Assembly: GCF_019973375.1 (NCBI RefSeq)
Contig: NZ_BPTV01000001.1
Coordinates: 2,435,104-2,499,103, forward strand
DNA length: 64,000 bases
Reading direction: 5' to 3'
Source of the DNA: Prevotella lacticifex
GTDB taxonomy: Bacteria > Bacteroidota > Bacteroidia > Bacteroidales > Bacteroidaceae
Shown: positions 54,560 to 63,721 of the stretch, piece after piece
How positions within the stretch are numbered: position 1 is the stretch's first letter
How the letters are laid out: every line of letters begins with the position of its first letter
The notes under the pieces: generated by a model
Told to the model about the DNA's origin: nothing
Seen by the model: the letters and a program-made list of their open reading frames with translations, nothing else
Database searches by the model: none
Translations under genes and position numbers: made by a program

Positions 54560-55667
54560 TGTAATAGATTTGTTCGCTGGTTGCGGTGGATTTTCTGTCG
54601 GATTCGAACGTGCAGGTTACAAAATAACCAAAGCAGTAGAATTCGACAAGAGCATTGCTGCATCTTATTCTCATAATCACAAGCGAACAAAAATGTTAGC
54701 GGAAGACATAAGAAACATTGCCGATAATGAACATTTTACGAATGGTGAGGCAGACATAATAATTGGAGGTCCCCCTTGCCAAGGATTCTCTATGGCTGGA
54801 GCTCGAATAAGAGAAAAAAAAGCATTTATAAATGATCCACGAAATTATCTATTCCGTCATTACGTTGAGATAGTCAAGATAGTTCGTCCTAAAGTGTTTA
54901 TGTTGGAAAATGTCAAGGGTATATTGTCTAAAGATGGCGGTGCTATATTTAGGGAAATTGTAGACGCTTTCGGAGATCCTGACAATTTCGACGGAGATAA
55001 ATATTATCTTCATTATAAGGTTTGCAAAGCTGTAGAGTTTGGTATACCTCAAAGACGAGAAAGGGTCGTTATGATAGGCGTGTTGAATAATGATTACAAC
55101 ATTGACGATGTATTTTCTATGGCGAAAGAAGAAATCCTTGCGTCAGAGCCGCACTTCTTCGACGCTGTTACTCTTAGAGATGCTATCTCCGATATCCCAA
55201 GCCCCACTATCGATGGTAAAGCACAACTGCTTGAATGCAATAGTGCATATCAGTCAACACTACGCAAGTCAGATGGCATGATAACTAATCACATAGCATC
55301 GAAACATAATGCATTGGCGATAGAGCGTATGATGCATGTCGCAGTAGGCCAGAATTGGCAGGCTTTAAATGAAGAAATTCACTCAGTCCACAGCGGCGCA
55401 TATGGCCGTTTAGATTGGGACTTGCCGACAATGACAATTACAACCAGGTTTGACACTCCTGCAGGAGGACGTTTTATACATCCTGTTGAGAATAGAACTC
55501 TAACCCCAAGAGAGGCTGCACGTGTGCAATCATTTCCTGATAGTTTTGAGTTTATTGGTAATAAAACCTCAGTATGCAAGCAAATAGGCAACGCGGTTCC
55601 ACCAAAATTGTCTTTTTTTCTGGCACACGTAGTTAATGTTATATTATGCGGACGATACAAGATTTAG
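54549..55667 (+). CDS. C5-cytosine DNA methyltransferase
   Basis: 372 residues. Motif I DLFAGCGGFSVGFERAG, motif IV GGPPCQGFS with catalytic Cys77, motif VI ENVKG, motif VIII QRRERV and motif X GNAVPP are all present, and the variable region of about 90 residues between VIII and IX gives sequence specificity. Overlaps the upstream adenine methylase by 11 bases and precedes the McrB-like gene by 6 bases. It should protect host DNA from the nuclease encoded downstream; the recognition site is unknown. Confidence 0.96.
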   Translation: MEHNVIDLFAGCGGFSVGFERAGYKITKAVEFDKSIAASYSHNHKRTKMLAEDIRNIADNEHFTNGEADIIIGGPPCQGFSMAGARIREKKAFINDPRNYLFRHYVEIVKIVRPKVFMLENVKGILSKDGGAIFREIVDAFGDPDNFDGDKYYLHYKVCKAVEFGIPQRRERVVMIGVLNNDYNIDDVFSMAKEEILASEPHFFDAVTLRDAISDIPSPTIDGKAQLLECNSAYQSTLRKSDGMITNHIASKHNALAIERMMHVAVGQNWQALNEEIHSVHSGAYGRLDWDLPTMTITTRFDTPAGGRFIHPVENRTLTPREAARVQSFPDSFEFIGNKTSVCKQIGNAVPPKLSFFLAHVVNVILCGRYKI

Positions 55668-55673
55668 TTTAGT

Positions 55674-57725
55674 ATGGAAGAAAGTAAAGATATTATAAAG
55701 GCAAAACTTGATTCACTTAACGATTCAAGTATTTGGACATTTGCTAAACAAGACACAAACTTTGAAAACATTTTCAAAGCGGTCTGTATATTTGATTCTA
55801 TTACGGATTTAAGCGAAGTGAATGTGGAGCAATACTTTGCATCACACTCATTACCTGATGGCTTTAGATGCAACCACAGGATGTTGTCGTCTGCGCAATT
55901 GTTCGGATTGTTGACAAAGAACTCAAGCTCATATTCTAACGAGTCTGTTACGCCGGTATTTCGCGAATTACAGAACTATCCAATTGGAAGTAGGGAGTTC
56001 AACGTCATTAAGTCAGAGCAACTGCTCAAGATAAAAATTTGGGCAATAATCAATAAAGCAGACAACACAAATAATCATCAAATACTTCCAGTTTTCTTTA
56101 TATTTGATGTGCTATATAAGCTACATGAATGTGGTATTGAGGACATTTCATTGGATCAGTTGTATACGTATGTAATGACATGTTCTCGTAAGGAAGAAGC
56201 AGAGAATTGTGTTGAATGCTTGTTACACAATCCCCCAGAAAGTCCTTTAACTAAAACTTTTGCAAGCAAATGCAGAATGTGGACTCTGATAACCAATAAC
56301 TCCAAACTGTTTTGTGTGTCAGAGGGAAGAGTTTCCATAAATCCTAATTATCTTGAATTCTTTTATAATCATTTTTATATGAATAAGAAAAATGTAATTG
56401 ATGCGGTGTTAAGTTCAATACTCGAATATCATGATGCATACAAGGCTGTCTTGACAACTGTGCAAGGCTTGAATATCGACCTCACCGATGAATCACCAAA
56501 GGAATATATAGACAGACGAAGTGTGAAAGAAGACTTGAAAGAGTTACCTATACAACAGATAACTTATGGTGCACCTGGTACAGGAAAATCTCACGGCATA
56601 AAAGATTTGACAGTGGGAGAATCCGTTATCAGAACAACATTCCATCCAGATAGTGATTACTCAACTTTCGTTGGTGCATATAAGCCTGTAATGGAGGAAT
56701 CGGAAATGCATGTCGTGCCTGTTGTACTCAATAATGGTGCCAGTTTCGAACAGAATGAAGGAACCTTTAAGGAGAAGAGAATCAGCTATAAATTTGTCAA
56801 ACAAGCATTTCTGAAGGCTTATCTTGGTGCATGGAAGAAATTCGCAGATTCTGAAGGCGTAATTAAACCACAGTTCTTAATTATTGAAGAAATTAACCGT
56901 GGAAATTGTGCCCAAATATTTGGCGATCTATTCCAGTTGTTAGACCGTAATGATGAAAATAACTTTTCATCGTATCCTATTGATGCGGACACTGATCTTC
57001 AGAGAGAGATAGAACTTGCTTTTGCCTCTGAGAAAGATGGCGATTATCCAAACCCATACAAATTGTCGAAAGACATTGAAATAGAGGGTGCCGTGGATGA
57101 CTATACAAGCAACTATGGTTCAACATTGTCAACAGATGTTCAAAAGGGTAGGATTCTGCTGTTGCCTCCTAACCTTTATATCTTGGCAACTATGAATACA
57201 AGCGATCAAAGCCTCTTTCCTATTGATTCTGCATTCAAACGTAGATGGTCTTGGAAATACGTTAAAATTACAAACGCAAAGAAAGGATGGACAATAAAAG
57301 GACCAGATTACTCATGTGATTGGTGGACATTTATTGAGGAAATAAACAAGAAAATTGCGACAGCAACAAATTCTGATGATAAGAAACTTGGTTATTTCTT
57401 CTGTAGACCAAAGAAGGACACCAACTATATTGATGAAAGTACCTTTGTGGCAAAGGTGATTTTCTACTTGTGGAATGACGTGTTCAAAGATAATGACAAT
57501 TCTATATTTAATGTAACCAGTCAGGGTGGAGAACCTTCATATGATGACTTCTATAAAGAAACTGAGTCCGGTGATATTATTCCTAACTCTGATTCTGTGA
57601 AAAAATTCCTCATAAACGTTATGGGTGAAGAAAACATCACCTTGTCAGTTTCACGAACTGAGAAAGGAAGTCAGGCTGGACAAGCTGCTGTAAAACCAGA
57701 AACGATAACACCTTCAGCTGAATAA
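55674..57725 (+). CDS. McrB-like AAA+ ATPase/GTPase restriction subunit
   Basis: 683 residues. The first 290 residues or so have no family I recognise and probably read DNA. The AAA+ module has Walker A GAPGTGKS (299-306), the McrB-type Walker B IIEEINRGN (about 403-411), and the sensor/arginine segment MNTSDQSLFPIDSAFKRRWSW. McrB subunits form hexamers that hydrolyse NTP and drive a partner nuclease. The nuclease gene follows after 6 bases. The closest described arrangement is the LlaJI/BsuMI type, in which an McrB-like subunit serves a methylated-by-own-methylase restriction system. Confidence 0.9.
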   Translation: MEESKDIIKAKLDSLNDSSIWTFAKQDTNFENIFKAVCIFDSITDLSEVNVEQYFASHSLPDGFRCNHRMLSSAQLFGLLTKNSSSYSNESVTPVFRELQNYPIGSREFNVIKSEQLLKIKIWAIINKADNTNNHQILPVFFIFDVLYKLHECGIEDISLDQLYTYVMTCSRKEEAENCVECLLHNPPESPLTKTFASKCRMWTLITNNSKLFCVSEGRVSINPNYLEFFYNHFYMNKKNVIDAVLSSILEYHDAYKAVLTTVQGLNIDLTDESPKEYIDRRSVKEDLKELPIQQITYGAPGTGKSHGIKDLTVGESVIRTTFHPDSDYSTFVGAYKPVMEESEMHVVPVVLNNGASFEQNEGTFKEKRISYKFVKQAFLKAYLGAWKKFADSEGVIKPQFLIIEEINRGNCAQIFGDLFQLLDRNDENNFSSYPIDADTDLQREIELAFASEKDGDYPNPYKLSKDIEIEGAVDDYTSNYGSTLSTDVQKGRILLLPPNLYILATMNTSDQSLFPIDSAFKRRWSWKYVKITNAKKGWTIKGPDYSCDWWTFIEEINKKIATATNSDDKKLGYFFCRPKKDTNYIDESTFVAKVIFYLWNDVFKDNDNSIFNVTSQGGEPSYDDFYKETESGDIIPNSDSVKKFLINVMGEENITLSVSRTEKGSQAGQAAVKPETITPSAE

Positions 57726-57731
57726 ACGTAG

Positions 57732-60101
57732 ATGCATATTCTAATTGAAGAATACCAATATCCCTATGAGAAAATAAAAAAAATACTCAAGGGATTAGAC
57801 GTACTTCGGGATGCAAATGGTAAGGTAAGTCTCAGTTATGTAGGCTACTACTTTAACCCAGATCCTGAGGTACGAGATTGTGTGTTCATACTGCCCAAAG
57901 TTCTGTTGGAGAAGGTCGATGGTAAGGAATTAATATTTGGACACATATCCCCTCTCGATATAATAAATATTGAGGACTGCAAAGATTTGAAGTCTGAAGA
58001 ATACAAATTTATATATAATTTGTCTGTCTGGATCTATCGCGCTATCTACGTTTTTAAAGAGCATGAATATGACGAACGAAGGGGCAAGAAGAAGACAGAG
58101 CCTTCTTTAGTACTCTACATGCAAGCACCAGTAATGGGGCATTCAAAACGAAGGAAAGCAAATACATTCCTTGATGTCTTACTTGCTCTGCAACAGTGGA
58201 ATAAGGATAATGAAAGTTTTGTAATGTTCACTTTAAAGAACATTCACTCTGGTTTCAATAAAATAAATTGGACTCGCACAATATCAAAGTCGCAGGCTTT
58301 GGTGGCATCTTCTAATATGTCATTAGGTCACCAAGATGTTGCTTACTTGAATCCTATTAATAAGAAAAAACAGATTAACTTTGATGAAGAACTGCTCATA
58401 ATATTCTTTAGTATCCTTCAGTATTTGAAGGATTCGTATGGATTTCCTGTAAATATTAATATTAACTTCGAACTAATAAGAGGAAAGAAATTTGAGTGGT
58501 ACATAAAAGGCTACGGAAAAACGAGGCTGAAACAGATAAAATATAAGTATTTTTCTGATAAGTCTTTGGAACTATGGGAATTGTGTTATGCATTTTTTGA
58601 GCATCCTTATCAGATCAATTTGAATATTGAATCTAAGGAATATCTTTTGGTAAAAAGTTTCCATGTTGTATTTGAGGCTATAATAGATGAACTGATAGCT
58701 GGAGATCAAGTACTACCTAAAGAACTTCTTGATCAAGAAGATGGAAAGAGAGTGGATCATATGTACCAGTATCAAGAGCTCACCAATAATGACAGAGATG
58801 AAAATATCTATTATATCGGTGATTCCAAATACTATAAGCGAGGTTATCAGTTAGGTAGAGAAAGTGTGTATAAGCAATTTACTTATGCAAGGAACGTGAT
58901 ACAATGGAATTTGGATCTTTTCAACGATGGCAAACCGGAAGAACAGGTGGGGCATGTCAAATTGAGAGATGACCTAACAGAAGGATATAATGTGATTCCT
59001 AACTTTTTTATAAGTGCAAGCCAAGAGGAACTTCAACCAAAAGATGATATTCATCTTGCAACAGATAAGAAACCATTTCATATTAGCAGACAGTTTGAAA
59101 ATCGCTTATTTGATAGAGACACGTTTTTACTGGCTCACTACGATGTCAATTTCTTGTTTGTTATCGCATTATATGGCAGAGAAAATAAAGCTACAAAGAT
59201 AGAATGGAGAAATAAGGTGCGAAAAATGTTCCGAAATGAGATTCAAGAAATGCTTAAGGCCAACTTTGAATTTTACGCTATGACAGCTCATTCAGACATT
59301 GAGCCAGAAACTTATATCCGACAAAACTTCCAATCCATCTTAGGCAAGGTCTATCATCCGTTTGAAGATCGAAAAGGTAGCAGTCAACAATACTTCTCAC
59401 TTGCCTTACGCAAGCCTGAAAAAGAGCATGATGCTATTATTAGACAACGCATATCTGATGAGAATGATGCAGTTTTACATAAACTAAAAGAGGATTTCTA
59501 TGTCGCAAAATGCCCTCTTGGCGTGGATCCGAAATTATTGCCAAAGAATGTGATGCCCATTGTAGAACCTCGTCCTCATATTGAGATTCCAAAGGGGTTA
59601 CTAACCATGCATCATTTGGAGAACTATCCAGATACTTACTTCTTGGTTGGCGGATTTAATGGTGTTGAACAACTTAATTGGATTTTCAGTAGGCGAGGTA
59701 AGAAACGTAATGATGCATATAATGTTCGGTTAGGAAAGGAAGAGCGTGGTGGTGTTGTAAAGAGTCGAGATTATATCAGGCATGCTAAATTTGTCTTACT
59801 TTATGAGTATGGCAAAGAAAGTGAAGGAATTCGCTATGCATTCAGAGTAAGAAATACTGGTGAACTGCGTAAGCAACAGATGATAGATACAGGCTATACC
59901 AATCCACATCATGAGAGGTACTTCTGCTATTTCTTTGATGAGGAAATCTCACTCGGCGAATTTGACGTTAATGAAATAATAGATTTTGATAAAAAAAATT
60001 ACGTAGCTGAAGTAGTGAAAAATATGAAACTCCCAAAGGAATATGCAGATGGCAGACCTATATATATATTGGGGCGTGACCTTATCAAGTTTAGGAAATA
60101 A
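57732..60101 (+). CDS. Large McrC-like PD-(D/E)XK restriction nuclease subunit
   Basis: 789 residues. The centre shows VVFEAIIDELIAGD (about 310-330, candidate first acidic residue) and IYYIGDSKYYKRG with D364-S-K366, the (D/E)xK half of a nuclease site, followed by a YKQFTYARN helix. This is the McrC/LlaJI-R2 pattern. The N-terminal 300 residues and a C-terminal domain of about 180 residues (from YFLVGGFNG to the end) are extra; the C-terminal part could be a second DNA- or modified-base-binding domain. Final gene of the island operon; no methylase-like motif in it. Confidence 0.8.
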   Translation: MHILIEEYQYPYEKIKKILKGLDVLRDANGKVSLSYVGYYFNPDPEVRDCVFILPKVLLEKVDGKELIFGHISPLDIINIEDCKDLKSEEYKFIYNLSVWIYRAIYVFKEHEYDERRGKKKTEPSLVLYMQAPVMGHSKRRKANTFLDVLLALQQWNKDNESFVMFTLKNIHSGFNKINWTRTISKSQALVASSNMSLGHQDVAYLNPINKKKQINFDEELLIIFFSILQYLKDSYGFPVNININFELIRGKKFEWYIKGYGKTRLKQIKYKYFSDKSLELWELCYAFFEHPYQINLNIESKEYLLVKSFHVVFEAIIDELIAGDQVLPKELLDQEDGKRVDHMYQYQELTNNDRDENIYYIGDSKYYKRGYQLGRESVYKQFTYARNVIQWNLDLFNDGKPEEQVGHVKLRDDLTEGYNVIPNFFISASQEELQPKDDIHLATDKKPFHISRQFENRLFDRDTFLLAHYDVNFLFVIALYGRENKATKIEWRNKVRKMFRNEIQEMLKANFEFYAMTAHSDIEPETYIRQNFQSILGKVYHPFEDRKGSSQQYFSLALRKPEKEHDAIIRQRISDENDAVLHKLKEDFYVAKCPLGVDPKLLPKNVMPIVEPRPHIEIPKGLLTMHHLENYPDTYFLVGGFNGVEQLNWIFSRRGKKRNDAYNVRLGKEERGGVVKSRDYIRHAKFVLLYEYGKESEGIRYAFRVRNTGELRKQQMIDTGYTNPHHERYFCYFFDEEISLGEFDVNEIIDFDKKNYVAEVVKNMKLPKEYADGRPIYILGRDLIKFRK

Positions 60102-60247
60102 TCACGTCCGATGCCATCCGCATCGTCCCAACTCAAAGACTGCGCTCGCTACCGCTCGTATATTCTGAGGTAACGGATGATTCAGAATCTCCGAGTCTGT
60201 CGGTGTCAAAAATAAAACCACTGCGAGAAAGACATCAGATACACCGA

Positions 60248-60318
60248 AATCGAGTAGGAGGTAAACACTAATCATAGGTGCTTATCTCCTATTTTCGTGT
60301 TCACCACCCTCTCACACC
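60248..60318 (-). mobile_element. Group II intron, 3' part (domain VI and end)
   Basis: On the minus strand, GTGAGAGGGTGGTGAACACG leads to a DVI-like hairpin (GGTGAACAC pairing with GTGTTTACC) and ends CTACTCGATT at about 60248, a classic bacterial group II intron 3' end. It directly continues the domain V at 63725-63756 once the RIT element is removed. Confidence 0.8.
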
Positions 60319-60344
60319 TAATGCGAACGTTCGCATTAGGTGTG
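60313..60344. repeat. 32-bp perfect palindrome at the left RIT border
   Basis: CACACCTAATGCGAAC followed by its exact reverse complement. It duplicates the RIT terminal sequence in inverted form and includes the CACACC target copy. The right border has no such extra 20 bases. Confidence 0.85.
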
Positions 60345-60463
60345 TTATGCGAACTTTTATTTAATGCGAACTTTTTGCCGCTGATGCTAATGGATATTGG
60401 CTAACCGGACGGAAAAAGTTCGCATTAAATTTTTATTTTTGCAGGCGTAACATAACTACGCCT

Positions 60464-61648
60464 ATGGAGATAAAAGACATAGCAGGCTCTGACATCAAGC
60501 CATTGCTTGAGTATATTGAGGAGCAATCCAGTAAAGACAATGCTGATCTTTACTGTTATGAGTTCAAACACATCGTAGAGACTGCGGCAAGTCATCCAAC
60601 TCTCAGCATTGAAGAATACAAGAAGATGTTGATAACCTCGGCCAAGAGTGGATGGTCTCAGACGCACAGACGTATAAGCCTCGTTGATAAGATATGCGAT
60701 TATATCAGCAAAGGCTCCTTGCCCATGGTTCAGCACAAGCGGAAGAGTCTGCCATCGGAATACACCTCTTTAATATCTACGTTGCGGAAACGTCTGGCCA
60801 GTACAACTTTATCACCAAGAACAATCGAAAACTATGTGGATGCAGTCTGGTCTTTTTGTGCTTACCTGAGCGAGCACAATGTGCAATCTCTCAAGAATGT
60901 AACAGAACAACTGGTTGTCGCTTACTTCAATGGCTCAGACGGCAAGACGCGCGGCCGTACCATCTCCCGCAGGATACGGAATGCCATCCTGAAGTGTCTG
61001 GACCTGTGGGAGGAAGGTATAGGTGACAGAGTTGTAGCCATGCTTCCCGATTGTCCTTCTGGCACCACTATATACCCCGGACTTTCCAAGGATGAAAGTG
61101 CAGTCGTGGAAAAGATCTTGATCAGTGATGATGCCTCCGTTTCTTATCGTTCAAAAGCTATCTGTAGCCTTGCCTTTTATGCTGGTTTGAGAGAATCGGA
61201 CATATCCAGTTTGACCTGCAATAACGTAAACTTCAAGAAGAAGGTCATACATATCAAGCAGCAGAAGACGGGTATGGAGTTGACTATTCCATTGGACGTT
61301 ATATGCAGCAACCTTATAGTCAATTATGTAAGATTGGAGCGCCCGCCAAGCCAGTCACCATATATCTTCATCAGAAAGAAGACAAAAGGCCGCCTGGCAA
61401 GACAAGATATGTATGAGGCCAGCCTTGATGTGCTGTCAGTAGCAGGCGTTCATGCCAACAAAGGAGAGCGGAAGGGGCTGCATTTGTTTAGGCATCACAT
61501 GGCAACATCTCTGATAGAGACCGGTGCGAACCCAGCGATAGTGTCTGCCATGTTGGGTCATCGGGATCCTTCTTCCGCCCTTAGGTATCTCAACTCCGAT
61601 CTTGAACTATTAAAACGATGTTCGCTGTCTATCAGCGAGTTTGCATAA
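60464..61648 (+). CDS. RIT tyrosine recombinase 1
   Basis: 394 residues, the longest of the trio. An N-terminal extension of about 90 residues precedes a core-binding SAM-like domain (about 95-185). The catalytic domain has Arg in AGLRESDIS, HLFRHH, LGHRD and the nucleophile Tyr in LRYLN, so all conserved residues are present. Start at 60464, just inside the left inverted repeat, which carries a possible TATTTTTG -7 box at 60434-60441. The trio is expected to act together on the element ends. Confidence 0.92.
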   Translation: MEIKDIAGSDIKPLLEYIEEQSSKDNADLYCYEFKHIVETAASHPTLSIEEYKKMLITSAKSGWSQTHRRISLVDKICDYISKGSLPMVQHKRKSLPSEYTSLISTLRKRLASTTLSPRTIENYVDAVWSFCAYLSEHNVQSLKNVTEQLVVAYFNGSDGKTRGRTISRRIRNAILKCLDLWEEGIGDRVVAMLPDCPSGTTIYPGLSKDESAVVEKILISDDASVSYRSKAICSLAFYAGLRESDISSLTCNNVNFKKKVIHIKQQKTGMELTIPLDVICSNLIVNYVRLERPPSQSPYIFIRKKTKGRLARQDMYEASLDVLSVAGVHANKGERKGLHLFRHHMATSLIETGANPAIVSAMLGHRDPSSALRYLNSDLELLKRCSLSISEFA

Positions 61649-61659
61649 AACCTTCTATC

Positions 61660-62604
61660 ATGCTTACCATCAAAGAAATCGTTTCCCAGTGTGAAGAATA
61701 TAGGAAATTCTCCGGTCGAAAGCCGCTTTGGACGAACGTGTATACGTTTGTCTACTTCTGTCAAAGACATGGCCCGTACTTCCTGCAGAATGTTGTTGAC
61801 GAGTGGTGCAAACGCCGGGATGCGGAGGCAAACAACTCGTTTTACAACAGGGTTCAGGATGCCCGCCGTGTCCTGGATTATGCCAACGAACGTGGCTATA
61901 CTGATGTCGCGGTCCATGTCCAAGTAAAATGGAGCAAGCCAACACATAAACTAGTCCGCTTAAAGGAAGAGGAACTCAAGAACTTCTTCATGGCCATAAA
62001 CCAGTATCACTTCTACAAAGCAGTGTTCCCAAACGAAATCAATGAGCTCACCTGCAAGGTTATCTTCAAACTGATGTATAGCAATGGCTTGCGTCCTGTT
62101 GAGGTCAGAGAATTGGAGACAGAAGATGTTGACTTGGTTAGCGGCGTTATCAACATCCGCCGAACTAAGGGCTATCGCCAGCACCAAGTAGTGGTTAATG
62201 ATGACATGTTGATGCTGCTCAAAAGATATGATGAGCAGGTAAACCGGCTTGTGCAACACAGATACAACTTCTTCCTGAACGGTGCCGGAAGGAAGTTGGG
62301 ACGTGGCTATATCGACACTTGGTTCTCTCGTTTCTGGCATAAGTACAATACTACACCAGCAGTTGCTTACCACCTCAGACACAACTATGCCATCGCCAAC
62401 TTCAATGCCATGAGTGGCATGAACATCGACGAAGCGTATAAGTACGTCGTCGCGCTGAGCAACAGTATGGGGCATGCTTCTATCAAGCAGACCTTGTACT
62501 ATTACTCCCTTACGGCACAGTACTCTGAAGTGCTAATCAGACTTAGTTCCGAGAATATAAACAACATCATACACCAACTGCCCCATGAAGAAAACCGATT
62601 CTAA
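61660..62604 (+). CDS. RIT tyrosine recombinase 2
   Basis: 314 residues from the ATG at 61660, 11 bases after the first gene; an ATG at 61618 overlapping gene 1 would add 14 residues and is also possible. Catalytic residues: Arg in NGLRPVEVRE, YHLRHNYA, MGHASIKQTLYYYSL with the terminal Tyr. Its last 20 bases overlap gene 3. Middle gene of the conserved trio order. Confidence 0.9.
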   Translation: MLTIKEIVSQCEEYRKFSGRKPLWTNVYTFVYFCQRHGPYFLQNVVDEWCKRRDAEANNSFYNRVQDARRVLDYANERGYTDVAVHVQVKWSKPTHKLVRLKEEELKNFFMAINQYHFYKAVFPNEINELTCKVIFKLMYSNGLRPVEVRELETEDVDLVSGVINIRRTKGYRQHQVVVNDDMLMLLKRYDEQVNRLVQHRYNFFLNGAGRKLGRGYIDTWFSRFWHKYNTTPAVAYHLRHNYAIANFNAMSGMNIDEAYKYVVALSNSMGHASIKQTLYYYSLTAQYSEVLIRLSSENINNIIHQLPHEENRF

Positions 62605-63634
62605 AGCTAACAGGGAGACCTATGCAAAGCTGTCTTCACTGTACAAAGAGTGGATCCAGCAGTGTCGCTCGATTGTTGGAGCCAACACCATCGCATCTTA
62701 TAAGGCAAGCCTGAAACTCTTCTTCATAGAGTATCTTGCAAAAGCCAAGCACATTGTCTCTGAGTCTTTTACTCTTGATAATGCGCTGTCACGAAACCAG
62801 ATTATGGAATGGGAGAAATGGCTTGCTGATGAACGTGGAAACAAGCCACAGAGCATCAACATCCGGCGAAGCAACCTTGTCGCCTTCCTTGAATATATCA
62901 GTACCAAGGACATCATCTATGTGCAGTATTATGCTGCGGCTAAGAATATCCATTGCCTGAAAACGGTCCCTGTCAAGACGTGCAGCCTTACTGACCAGGT
63001 TCTTGAACTGATAATCAACATGCCGGATGTGCATACGAAGACAGGCCTTCGCGACACCGTGTTGATGGGTCTTTTGTATGCGACTGCCGGCAGACTCAAC
63101 GAGGCACTGTCAATACACATAGAAGACCTTTGCCTATGTAAGAACGGTGAAGGCGAATCCTATGTTACTCTGCTTGGCAAGGGCAACAAATACAGGTCAA
63201 TGCCCTTGGACAAGTCTGTTGTGGAGCAGCTCCGATTGTACATATCCCGTGTCCATGGGCCATCACCCAACCCGAAGGACTATCTGTTCTTCTCCACTTA
63301 CAAAGGCATCAAGGCCAAGTTGTCGGAAAGAGCCATCTCGAAGAGACTGAAAGCCTATGCAGCCGAGGCGCATAAGCTGAACCCGGATGTGCCACTCGAT
63401 TTTCACTCCCATCAACTCAGGCATACCCGGGCAACAAACTGGATCAAGGAAGGCCACCAGCTTCCTGTTGTATCAAAGTTGCTTGGTCATGAGAACATCG
63501 AGACGACTATGCACTATCTGGACATCACCATGGAGATGATGGTCGAAGCTGCATCGCAGTCGAAGACTCCTGAGGCAAAGAATATCCAGCAGGAATGGAC
63601 CGATGATGAGATAGAGCAGCTGTTCAACTTCTAA
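62585..63634 (+). CDS. RIT tyrosine recombinase 3
   Basis: 349 residues, the most XerD-like of the three. Core-binding domain about 15-115, Arg in ATAGRLNEAL, Lys in LLGKGNKYR, HQLRHTRATNW, LLGHENIETTMHYLDI with the Tyr nucleophile. Overlaps gene 2 by 20 bases. Its stop lies at the inner edge of the right inverted repeat. Confidence 0.93.
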   Translation: MKKTDSKANRETYAKLSSLYKEWIQQCRSIVGANTIASYKASLKLFFIEYLAKAKHIVSESFTLDNALSRNQIMEWEKWLADERGNKPQSINIRRSNLVAFLEYISTKDIIYVQYYAAAKNIHCLKTVPVKTCSLTDQVLELIINMPDVHTKTGLRDTVLMGLLYATAGRLNEALSIHIEDLCLCKNGEGESYVTLLGKGNKYRSMPLDKSVVEQLRLYISRVHGPSPNPKDYLFFSTYKGIKAKLSERAISKRLKAYAAEAHKLNPDVPLDFHSHQLRHTRATNWIKEGHQLPVVSKLLGHENIETTMHYLDITMEMMVEAASQSKTPEAKNIQQEWTDDEIEQLFNF

Positions 63635-63721
63635 AATTTAATGCGAACTTTTGCCGTCCCATTAGCCAATATCCATTAGCATCAACAGCAAAAAGTTCGC
63701 ATTAAATAAAAGTTCGCATAA

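Larger units (their letters stand above)
60319..63721 (+). mobile_element. RIT element (recombinases in trio)
   Basis: Three consecutive tyrosine recombinase genes on one strand between long inverted repeats: 60339-60434 and 63633-63727 match over about 95 bases with few differences. Within each terminus TTATGCGAAC and TTTAATGCGAAC motifs recur. CACACC stands at both outer edges (60313-60318 and 63722-63727) as a likely 6-bp target copy. Removing the element restores an uninterrupted group II intron sequence, which proves the insertion boundary to within a few bases. Confidence 0.9.

Noticed and set aside
52309..60249. ATCAAGTACACCGAAA at 52309 and ATCAGATACACCGAAA at 60234 as attachment sites flanking the restriction island
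   Set aside because: 14 of 16 matches in AT-rich DNA, no integrase tied to the island, and the right copy is explained by the intron/exon junction.
60464..63634. Three recombinases as an integron or conjugative transposon integrase set
   Set aside because: No attC sites, cargo or conjugation genes; the three-gene order with long inverted repeats fits a RIT element.
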